A stretch of 64,000 nucleotides of DNA from Cytospora piceicola (Eukaryota > Ascomycota > Sordariomycetes > Diaporthales > Cytosporaceae): NCBI GenBank assembly GCA_023375675.1, contig JALQBC010000033.1, positions 124,001 through 188,000 on the forward strand, written 5' to 3'. Both the position numbers and the translations under genes were made by a program. The notes under the pieces are model-generated. The model was not told the DNA's origin. It saw nothing but the letters and a program-made list of their open reading frames with translations, and ran no database searches. Positions 12,570 through 20,990 of this stretch are shown here, piece after piece. The first letter of the stretch is position 1; every line of letters begins with the position of its first letter.

Positions 12570-12755
12570 AAAAAGTTTGTCTTAATCCCTCCAGTGGAAC
12601 CTGCCACCGGGTCTAGGCTTGAGAAATGCCCTCATCGGGCGTCAGCCTAGACAGGAATGTATCAACGGTCGGGAATCGAACCCGCAGCCACGGCAGCATA
12701 TCACCACACTGGGTCGAAAGCGTATGTTTGCTCGTGATATGCCACTGGACTATTT
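12570..12755 (-). ncRNA. tRNA-derived or Pol III-type element (candidate)
   Basis: On the minus strand an A-box-like TAGTCCAGTGG (12752-12742) is followed 59 bases later by a perfect B box GGTTCGATTCC (12682-12672). A normal cloverleaf does not fold: the acceptor arms do not pair over seven bases and the D stem is missing. Instead GCATATCAC (12742-12734) pairs with GTGATATGC (12704-12696). Downstream lies a strong hairpin, 12652-12611, with a nine-pair outer stem GTCTAGGCT/AGCCTAGAC and an inner GCCC/GGGC stem. A TTTTT run follows at 12574-12570 and could stop Pol III. It may be a decayed intron-containing tRNA gene, a tRNA-derived SINE head or a small Pol III RNA. The boxes are seen directly; transcription is inferred. 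Confidence 0.4.
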
Positions 12756-12821
12756 GACCACCAATAACAGGGTGAGGCACGCAGTGCTTATAGTGGGAGG
12801 TCGAGAGGTGTGGGAAGCTTC

Positions 12822-12839
12822 CGCTTAGGTACCTAAGCG
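12822..12839. repeat. Perfect 18-bp palindrome
   Basis: CGCTTAGGTACCTAAGCG reads the same on both strands. It belongs to the dispersed AGGTACCT/TACCTAGGTA palindrome family found in other spacers of this window. Confidence 0.85.
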
Positions 12840-13912
12840 TACCCGGGCACGTGGTTCATCAAGCTCAGATGAAAGGAGGTAAAGGCTTCAGCCCCGACAC
12901 CGTACATGCACACAGCTTCAGTGGTACTCCGTTTCAGTTCATAAGATGCCATAGACAGCCTACACGTGATTCTGACGGAATAGCTGGGCTACCGAGCAAA
13001 GAAGCCAAATGGTGCGTCAACGTGCCTGGGAGTGACGGCCGCAGAAGATTTCAACGTCCGGTGTACCACTACAAATAGATGCTTCTGGTTACATCATCAA
13101 TCCATCTGATGTGATGTGATGTGGTACCCCAACATCGAATGACCTCGTTCCCTTTCCCATAGCATGGGAATTAAGGCTTGCGCCTAGTGTATCAACCTAA
13201 ACTCGTCCGTGTTGGCCCTGGTCTGCGCTGAAAGAGGCCGAAAAGCATGGCCCGGGCTCGGGGAAGGGAAGTGACATCTGTGCAACGCTCAGTGGGTGAA
13301 CAGAGTACCTTGCTCCCGCTTGGAGGGCATAACTGCCTCTAAGTTTAGACCTTGGGTCTGCATGGCAAGCTAGGCACGCTATATCCAGCCCGAACAAAAG
13401 TACGTTGCTTGTGATGTGGTTGAGAAGTCCAATCAGATTCAGAACTATAGATCAGGTGTTCCCGTCGTGGGCATTGAACGTAAGGTCTCCTTCCATGAGC
13501 TCAAATCGAAATCAACATTGAAGTGGGGGAGCTTTGAACCAAGTTTGCAAGTAGTCAAACTCTGGGTAGCGCTTGGCCAAGGTGATGCGTACCGAATGTC
13601 ACTGGTCACGGGATTAAGGTCTCGACTTGGCGGAGCGTACTTCCGTTGTTGGTTTATTGGGCCCACGTTGTTTTGTCAAGATTGGTCTGCCGCTGTGCAT
13701 ACCAGGTTTAAATTACCATAATTCGACCCTCACTCCTATCCGTTTTCCAGTTATGGCAAGACTTTCTGTTGTACCACCTTACTACCCACTTCCTTTGACC
13801 TCCAGAGACACCCCGTGGGACGTCTGCCTGTTTGTGTGTCACTGCTTCCGATTTACCAAACGCCGACCGCCCAGAATCCGAACTCCTCAAATTGAAGCTG
13901 CCAAACCACCTA

Positions 13913-14866
13913 CTAGGAGGTAAGGTTGTAGATCTTCTGGATTTCCTGCAGAGTGGAAGCGAAGTCAAAGTTGAGGTCCTTGAGCTTGCCATCCTTGAAG
14001 CCAAACACCCAGCCGTGAACGATGGGGAAGCCCTTGTTGGCATACGAGGTCTGCACGGCAGCCGTCTTCATGACATTCCTGCACTGCTCGATGACGTTCA
14101 ACTCCACCAGGCGGTTGTACCGATCCTCGTCATTCTTGATGCTATCGAGCTCGGACTCGTGCAGCCGGTAGATATCCCGGATGTTCCGCAGCCACGGGTT
14201 CAGGATGCCCAGATCCTTGGGGGTCATAGCGGCCTTGACACCACCGCAGCCGTAGTGGCCACAAACAACAATATGCTTAACCTGCAGGTGGTCCACAGCG
14301 TAGTTGATGACGCTCATAGCGTTCAGGTCGACGTTGCAGACGAGGTTGGCGATGTTGCGGTGGACAAAAGCCTCACCGGGCTCGAGACCGGTGATCTGCT
14401 CGGCGGGAATGCGTGAGTCACTGCACCCTATCCAGAGGTACTCAGGCTCCTGGCCCGCGGACAGCTTGGCGAAGAACTCCGGGTCCTGGGAATGCTTCTC
14501 GGCCGCCCATTTCGTGTTGTGGTCGAAGACGCGCTGGTGGCTCTTCTTGATGTACTGGGAGATCTCTTCGCCGGACATGGTTCTGGTGTTCTGGTGCGTG
14601 AGCCGGGGGCTGCGGGAGCTGTTGGTGGTGGTGGTGGTGGTGGTGGTGTTGCTGGAGCTGTGGCTGGTGGAGCTACAGTGACGTCGGAAGTTGCGGCTGA
14701 TGCTGTGGCTAATGCTGATGCTGAGATTGGGAGATGAAGAGCGGGCGACAGCAGTTCCTGAGAGCTGTGAGAGGTGAGAGCAGACACGTCTCTTTATCAT
14801 TGCAAAGTCAAGTAAGTTCGCTGAGGTGACACAAACCTCAGGACGAATGGATGAGAAATGCCTCAC
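13913..14866 (-). CDS. Beta-class carbonic anhydrase
   Basis: This intronless gene encodes a zinc enzyme interconverting CO2 and bicarbonate. Numbered from the ATG at 14866 (317 residues), the signature residues are Cys148, Asp150 and Arg152 in the CSDSR motif, then His204 and Cys207 in HYGCGG. Cys148, His204 and Cys207 should bind zinc and the Asp-Arg pair should gate the site. From the internal Met97 (14578; MSGEE) the protein would be 221 residues, the usual length of a cytosolic fungal enzyme. The first 96 codons stay open and include Met23 (14800) starting a basic, Ser-rich MIKRRVCSHL stretch that looks like a mitochondrial presequence, plus an eight-Thr run (T74-T81, 14624-14647). Alternative starts could therefore send the enzyme to cytosol or mitochondria; this is inference. 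In fungi such enzymes supply bicarbonate at low CO2 and are CO2-regulated. Confidence 0.93.
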   Translation of the reverse strand: MRHFSSIRPEVCVTSANLLDFAMIKRRVCSHLSQLSGTAVARSSSPNLSISISHSISRNFRRHCSSTSHSSSNTTTTTTTTNSSRSPRLTHQNTRTMSGEEISQYIKKSHQRVFDHNTKWAAEKHSQDPEFFAKLSAGQEPEYLWIGCSDSRIPAEQITGLEPGEAFVHRNIANLVCNVDLNAMSVINYAVDHLQVKHIVVCGHYGCGGVKAAMTPKDLGILNPWLRNIRDIYRLHESELDSIKNDEDRYNRLVELNVIEQCRNVMKTAAVQTSYANKGFPIVHGWVFGFKDGKLKDLNFDFASTLQEIQKIYNLTS

Positions 14867-15687
14867 AAGCGTTCCAAGGTTCCAAAATGAGTCGGTCGAG
14901 CGGCGGTCGGCAGACGAATCTCGGAGCTTCCAAACCTTTTTTTAGTCCCAACGTCTTGTCTTCTGGCGGTGGGCGGCATGTCCCGGGCGTTACGACAAGC
15001 TTCTGTCAGAAAGGTACTCGTCAACCCAATTTTGGTGACAAACTACTTCCTCGGGTGGAGCTTGCTAAAGTTCCGATATCGACACTGGGCCCCAGCAATT
15101 CTCACTTCCCCCCTTCGGACTCCGACGATACCCCCTTCCATTCCATGGTTCCGGGTGCATCGCCAAGAGTAGACTACTGCTGTCATTCTTTCACCTAGAT
15201 AGTTTGATTATACCTTACGCAACATACCGGGATGATCATGAGTTCTGCTTTGCGTCAGTACCGAATGATGGAGGAATTCCGCTTTTGTAGGGTGCATACT
15301 CAAGAGCTTAAAGACAACGTAGCCTTCAACGGGGGCATCGTACGGCTGGTCATGAACAGTAGTGACACCCCATATAACATACCGCCTATCCAAGAACTAT
15401 ATGTCATGTATTGATGTGTTATATGGGGTGTCACCACTATTACCAGTTCTCTGCTGGAGTTTTAGGTATCGAAGTTAAATTTTCCTCGAAAGCGGCACTG
15501 TGCGTAAACACAAATGCCAGATGTTTGAGTCCAACAAGTAATAATGTCATACAACTTTGATTACGCTCACAGTATCTAAGTGACATTTTATTCCGAAACC
15601 GTTGCATAAAAAATCCAAAACCTTGATCAAGTATCCTGTGTATGTATAACCCCTACTATCCTTAACCGACCACCCCACTACCTTAGA
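14867..15687. other. Intergenic with inverted repeat
   Basis: No gene is seen. The 5' side is the carbonic anhydrase promoter. An 18-bp perfect inverted repeat lies at 15362-15434. The right end is the 3' flank of the secreted-protein gene. Confidence 0.5.
15362..15434. repeat. 18-bp perfect inverted repeat, 37-base spacer
   Basis: GTGACACCCCATATAACA at 15362-15379 is exactly the reverse complement of 15417-15434. The arms enclose 37 bases and could form a hairpin or be the ends of a very short relic element. No target duplication is obvious. Confidence 0.85.
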
Positions 15688-16158
15688 TCACGGACATGTC
15701 TCGTCGATCCAACGCTTTCCTGCATACTTGATCTCCTCCATATGGTCCCTGCACTGCCACTTCCAGCAGGGATAGATGTGGTACGTAAGCCAGGTCTGAG
15801 TTAGAATCCATTTGGGCATATAGCAGAACGTATTCAGGTCCCAGTTGTAGATATCCACGCTGGTCTTTCCGTTCTCGTTTCGGAAGCATGTCTGGAAGCA
15901 CTCGGGGAGGCTTTTCATCTGTTCTGCAACCTTCCGATCCCGTGGGGGTGGGTTACCCCTGGTCTCGAGACTCTTGTCCTCGGCATGAAGGGCGAGGCCG
16001 GGCAGGAGGCCAAATAGGGCAACCTCAAGATCTTGGTCCCAAGATAGGCTGTCGGTGGTGTGGTTGGTGGGTGCGTGGTGGGGGAGGGCCGGGTTGGTGG
16101 GTAGGCAAGCACCCATCACCAGCAGGCCGATGAAGCTGATGGCGGACGCAGGACGCAT
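15688..16158 (-). CDS. Small secreted six-cysteine protein
   Basis: A single-exon ORF of 156 residues. Residues 1-26 form a signal peptide (hydrophobic ISFIGLLVMGACLP core). The next 60 residues are polar and low in structure, with a possible processing site near KSLETRGNPPPRDRK. The C-terminal half holds exactly six cysteines, Cys87, 91, 112, 131, 136 and 155, in a C-x3-C-x20-C-x18-C-x4-C-x18-C pattern, compatible with three disulfides, and is rich in Trp and Tyr. Size, secretion signal, cysteine number and isolated position fit an apoplastic effector-like protein, but I do not recognise a named family and no activity can be assigned. The first ATG is chosen because it alone gives the signal peptide. 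Confidence 0.72.
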   Translation of the reverse strand: MRPASAISFIGLLVMGACLPTNPALPHHAPTNHTTDSLSWDQDLEVALFGLLPGLALHAEDKSLETRGNPPPRDRKVAEQMKSLPECFQTCFRNENGKTSVDIYNWDLNTFCYMPKWILTQTWLTYHIYPCWKWQCRDHMEEIKYAGKRWIDETCP

Positions 16159-18909
16159 TTTGGAAATATATTGGTATTTATAAATGGCTTATGTAAGATT
16201 TCCACGGGTTGCTGGCGTTGTAGGTGCAGCGAAGGATGAAAATGTTTGGGGAAAAGGTCGAGTCCAGATCATGGACCGGAAAGTCACGGTTTTATACTTG
16301 GAATCCTGGGTCAAATTTGCCCAGGTTCTCTAGAATCTGCTCAAGACTTTTAGAATTTGCCCAGACGTTCTATAGTGTGGTCAGACATTGCAGGAACATA
16401 ATCTAGATGTCTGAGCAAGACGTGCTAAGTTACGCCGACGCGGAGACGGCCTGGGCAAATGCAAAACGAAAGTCTCCTGGGCGCTACTTTTGTCGTTGTC
16501 TGCACGTGCATTGGAAAAGGGAATTATGTCTGTGTGCAGTACTTCTGTTATTATAAGCTTTGAGCACACTCGATATACCATGCTTAGTGCACATCCATGG
16601 ATGTGCCTATTGGTATGAGACTAACCTCTCAGTACCGTCGTACTACGATTCAAAAGAACTGCAAGGTAATGATTCCAAGAAAAGCACTGCTCTAAGGGCA
16701 TTGAACAGCAATTTAACAGTGATCATTCTGCTCAATTCGAATTGAGCTGTTCAATCAGGGAACTGTCTTTTTCTTTAAACAGATCAATGAGGAAAGAGCG
16801 GTGATATTACTGTGATATTGCAGTGCAGAAAGGAAGGAGCGATGCGGGTTTTTGGAACGGTGAGTTCCTCGTTCCAAGGATCTCGAACAGTGACTTCACA
16901 GTGACTAGCACTGCTCCCTCGATATATGCTTCGACGGTACTGCTACAAACATGCGTGCACGCTGTACTTCTGGCTTACAGTTCCCGTACGAGCATGCTTC
17001 CCAGGTGGGTGTCTGAATGTGCTGTGCTTCTCGTAATCCTCAAGTTGTAAACCCAATATCAGGACTTTACTCGGGCTACACGCATATTATTCTTTGAGAC
17101 GGATGTTCTGGAATCTATGATTACCATTCTGCCTCTTCCTCCCCATAGGGCCGGCACGGCTGTATATGTGATATACACTAGCAGTTCAGTCCTCGAGGGA
17201 CTCGACGGACTCCACACTGTATAGCTGTCTCCTATGTAAGCTACAGGTTTACTACATGTATGTATACAGTCGGCGACCACCAACTTCGCAACACCTGGAT
17301 ACCGAGGTCAAAAATGGTACTTTAATGTCCGCACATACGACTCTGGTGCTTATTGTTCGTGAAGAGATTAGGAGAAACGCCCCCGTTTCTCTGGTGTAGG
17401 ATGCATTAATGGTTGCTGTTCACGTACGCCGCTCACGAAGCTAACAGTAGCAGTAGCAGGTCTGCAATCACAGAATACACAACATGTTGATGTAAGTACG
17501 CCCCATTATTTCCATTTTCTATCTAGAATGACAGACCAGGTGGCCGAAGGCTTATTATTCGATCTCGAGCTTGAAACTCTGAATAGTTTCTGGTTGAGAC
17601 ATGAAACCCACATGGCGAGAGAAGCCAGCTTCCATCGGGATAACCACTTGGATATTGAAAATAAAAAGTCCACCTGATAGGTCCGGTTTGCATATCTGAC
17701 ATGCTTAAAATACACTTTCGATACAATATTATAGTCCACGGTTATTTATACCATGTTTCTCTGGGTTTACTTTCCAACCCTCCTAGACGTATCGTATAGA
17801 CTCCTCACTGAAAGGAGGCAGGAACATCAAAGACCTGGATATACCAGTCTAATGGCTACAGCATGATTGACGTTTTCTTACCCAGTCCCAGGCATATGTG
17901 GTGTTTCTCTTCTCTCTTGGCTCTTGGCAAGTACGCAGTATTTGTCTTGAGACGCAAGCTAGTCCAAATCATTTGCTTGAAAAGACTCGAAGATGTCTTA
18001 CTGTGATTATTTCGGCATGAAACTACGTGCGGGAAATCTGAAGATCAAAGTATGTACCGCGTTCCTGAGAGCAAAGAGATTGATATACCTCGCCTAGGGA
18101 TGAATAATTTTGTTGAAGCCAATTGACATGGTTTTCTTTCGCTGTGCATCAGAGCTTCTAAAAAATATAGCGAGACGGACATCGAACTCTGTGGTACATT
18201 AATGCTCATAGTGGAGATCCAGAAATGCTGGTCCGAAGGAGCACTCGAGGGCAATACAATTGACCTGAATGCATATGAACCACGACATAATAAACCCAGG
18301 TAGGAACACGTGGACATACTCAAATACACCTCATAGTGACGCCTCAAGATGCCTGCGATGGTTAACACCAAGTGTACCGAACTACCTAGGTAGCTCGTCT
18401 TGTCCCAGAGGTTCCCTATATGCCCTGTGATGCTCAACCTGATGCCATAGTACCACCACGGGGCTCAACCTTATTCAGCTGGAAGAAAATGCATCAGACC
18501 TCGTCAAGTACCCAGGTACCTAAATATAGAGAGTACGTACCTGCACCTTGTTTTGTTGCTTCAATCGAATTTCAATGGCCAGCTGGCAGCACCTCGCGCT
18601 ACCGCTCGTTGCCCAGGTAAAAACAAGAAACACCAACACCTTCTGTCGCGTGCGTACCTTCCTTCTGTTTACAGACTTGAGAAGACACCTGACGATCTCA
18701 CACGTGTCACCCATCTAGGTGACTCAACTTCTGCATCAATCTCGACCTCGACTTCGACCGCGACTTCAACTTCGACCTCAGCCTCGACCTCAGCCTCGAC
18801 TTCGACTTCGACTTCGACTTTGTTTTCGGTGATTTTTACGACAAAGTCACCACCGAGATCTTCTGTCTTCTCCGCCACCCCCCCCCCGTCCCGCCGCCAT
18901 ACCATCACG
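16159..18909. other. Gene-poor spacer
   Basis: About 2.7 kb without a supportable gene. The frames are short and mutually exclusive. Near 18381-18393 and 18506-18524 there are more TACCTAGGTA-type palindromes. The last 170 bases are a TCGAC-rich simple repeat described separately. Confidence 0.5.
18741..18826. repeat. Imperfect TCGACY simple repeat in 5' leader
   Basis: An imperfect hexamer array of TCGACC/TCGACT/TCAGCC type runs just ahead of the DHHC-like start at 18910. The reading frame through it stays open and would encode a Ser/Thr-rich stretch in frame with the MAWFTDC start, so a longer N-terminus cannot be excluded. Confidence 0.7.
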
Positions 18910-20585
18910 ATGGCGTGGTTCACCGACTGCGTGGACGCAGTCGCGTACTTCCTCTACGGACCCGGCTGGGTGACGTGGAGTTTCGCGTGGGTACTTTGTA
19001 TCTACGCGTGCTTTACGGCCTGGTCGGTCTTCTACGACCTCGCCTGTAAGTGTCTCTCAGGCCTCCCCGTCCTTGTCCCGCTCCAGGTCCTCTTGTCGAG
19101 CGTATTTCCATTCAAGCACGTGGATACATTCGCCAGATGATTCAAAGACAAGCATATGACCACCAACGCCCACAGGTTCCCTCGCCAGGTCTAAGGCGAA
19201 ATACTACAGCCTGTCCTCACAAGTGTTACTCGATCCCCTAAAAACACCTCACTTTGAGTAGAACAAGTATCACACTGCCTGTCCTACCGCAGTTATCCCC
19301 TTCTTTAGGGGCCGTTTACATCTCTTCTCTCCCCTTTCTATTTCTTATGTGTCATATCTTCCTTCTGTTGTGTTAAGGGCTTTGATTGCAGCCCCGCAGA
19401 CGTGAAGTTCATGGGGCTAATATCTGTTTTCCAGACCTCCAGATGTGGGCCCTCCCAGCCGATGTAGACTACTTCGGTCTGACGTCTCCCGGTTCCGCCC
19501 CCCCATTAGGCAACAAGGTCGGCGCTGTCTTCATCTTCGTCGGTCTTGGCTGGGTGCGCCTCTGGTGGCTACTTTGCTGGGCTTACGCTGTCCTCTTGTC
19601 CAATCAGTGGATCCGAGAGCATGGCGGAGCGCCCAGGAGGGCTGTCATGCAGACAAGTCTCCGTTTCATCAACAGATGGAACGCCGACACCCAGCACTCG
19701 TGGAGGGGTAGGAGGCCCAGATACTGTCGGTATAGGCACTCAGTTGAGCACCCTTGTTTGAGAGGCACCGAGGAGCTCGGAGACCGCGTATACCATTGCA
19801 GCAAGAAGGAGGCCGACGTTGAAATGGGCAGGGCACTCGCCCCATTTCATCTGCCGGTTTACGATCACTACTGCTATTGGATACGCGTCATCGTGTACCT
19901 CGACTCTACCAAGGCGTACCTCTTGACCATCCTCTTCATGTCCATCGACGCCGTGGCTGTTCTCGCGTTGTCCATCTTTGCTATGGCACACCGTCAACAC
20001 ACGATGTCGACCCTCCATGCACCAATGTCGGTCCTAGCCACTTTTCTCGTCGCGTATTTGTCAGGCGTCAACGTGGGGAAAAAGTGGTGGTTTCTTGCTT
20101 TACGCAACCGCATTGAGCCGGAGGAAGGACTGAAGAAAAGCCACCTGTTCGCCATCGCCGTTGGCTCCAGGGACAACCCGGACTTTATCTTCAGCGCCTA
20201 CGAGGGAAACCCCTGGGATCTAGGTCCTTGGGGCAACCTGAAGGAGGTGTTGGGGGACGGTATGAGTTGGTTGCTCTTCTGGGTGCGTCCCAGGAGAGTC
20301 AAGGAATACCGGAAGAACGGGTACCTGGCCAACCAGAGTGACTTCCAGATGTCGGCTGACTTCATGAGCTGGGTCGCCAACAAGAGACTGGAACACTCTA
20401 GGTCGCAAGCAGCCACAAGAACGGCGCGAACACAGGGAGGCCGTCGAGCATTGGGGCACTCGGCTGAGTACGTCGCCCGGGGCTATCAAGCTGTCCCGGA
20501 CAGACTTGGGCTTGGCGAGTTGACTTTCCGTCAGGAAAGTCGATTTCGTCTTGTCTCGAGGTCTGAAGGCGGTAACCCCATGTGA
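18910..20585 (+). CDS. Divergent DHHC-type palmitoyltransferase-like protein (structure unresolved)
   Basis: The 3' open frame (about 19430-20585) carries HCSKKEADVEMGRALAPFH then LPVYDHYCYWIRVIVYLDST, which matches a fungal DHHC-like subfamily with DHYC in place of DHHC. It sits between hydrophobic spans (FIFVGLGWVRLWWLLCWAY before; AYLLTILFMSIDAVAVLALS after). An upstream exon, 18910-19045, starts MAWFTDCVDAVAYF and ends at a GTAAGT donor. A second exon from 19182 reads SLARSKAKYYSLSS but meets TAG at 19258 without a good donor. Several zinc-binding cysteines of the canonical cysteine-rich domain are missing in the DHYC region. Either an unusual intron joins these parts or the gene is decaying. 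Active enzymes of this class S-acylate membrane proteins in Golgi, ER or vacuole; activity here is doubtful. Confidence 0.55.
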
Positions 20586-20623
20586 CCGGCACTCCTAGGT
20601 GGTTAAGGATGGAAGACACACAA

Positions 20624-20990
20624 TTTGCTAGGCGGTCTTGCAAGCCTGGCGAGCTTGCAAGATGCATGATCCGGGATTGTGCTGTCTTGTGCACCGACAG
20701 AGGAGGGGATGATGGCAGGCACACACTTTGCTAGGCGGTCTTGCAAGCCTGGCAAGCTTGTAAGATGCATGATCCGGGGGTGTGTGGCCTTGCGCATCGG
20801 AGGACGATGGCAGGAATACACTTTGCTAGGCGGTCTTGCAAGTCTGGCAAACTTGCAAGATGCATGATCCGGGGGTGTGTTGTCTGGTGCATCGGAGGAG
20901 GAGACTGGCGGACACATACTTTGCTAGGCGGTCTTGCAAGCCTGGCAAGCTTGTAAGATGCATGATCCGGGGGTATGTTGTCTCGCGACA
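20624..20990. repeat. Four-copy tandem repeat, about 95-103 bp
   Basis: Copies start at 20624, 20727, 20822 and 20920. Each has a conserved core from TTTGCTAGGCGG to GATGCATGATCCGGG, followed by a more variable tail. The core contains CTTGCAAG (a perfect palindrome), about 9 bases later a second CTTGCAAG or a one-base variant, then the ATGCAT palindrome. The array begins 39 bases after the DHHC-like stop codon, so it may lie in its 3' UTR. Confidence 0.9.

Larger units (their letters stand above)
12073..13912. other. Intergenic with Pol III-like element
   Basis: No protein-coding gene is supported. The stretch contains the tRNA-like element described separately (12570-12755), a perfect 18-bp palindrome at 12822-12839 and a short GATGTGATGTG microsatellite at 13105-13124. 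The final 200 bases are the 3' flank of the carbonic anhydrase gene. Confidence 0.5.

Noticed and set aside
12661..12755. Functional tRNA gene
   Set aside because: A and B boxes fit but acceptor and D stems do not pair, so it is listed only as a Pol III-type candidate.
20624..20990. CRISPR-like array
   Set aside because: Repeat units are 95-103 bp with variable tails rather than short repeats with unique spacers, and the host is a eukaryote.
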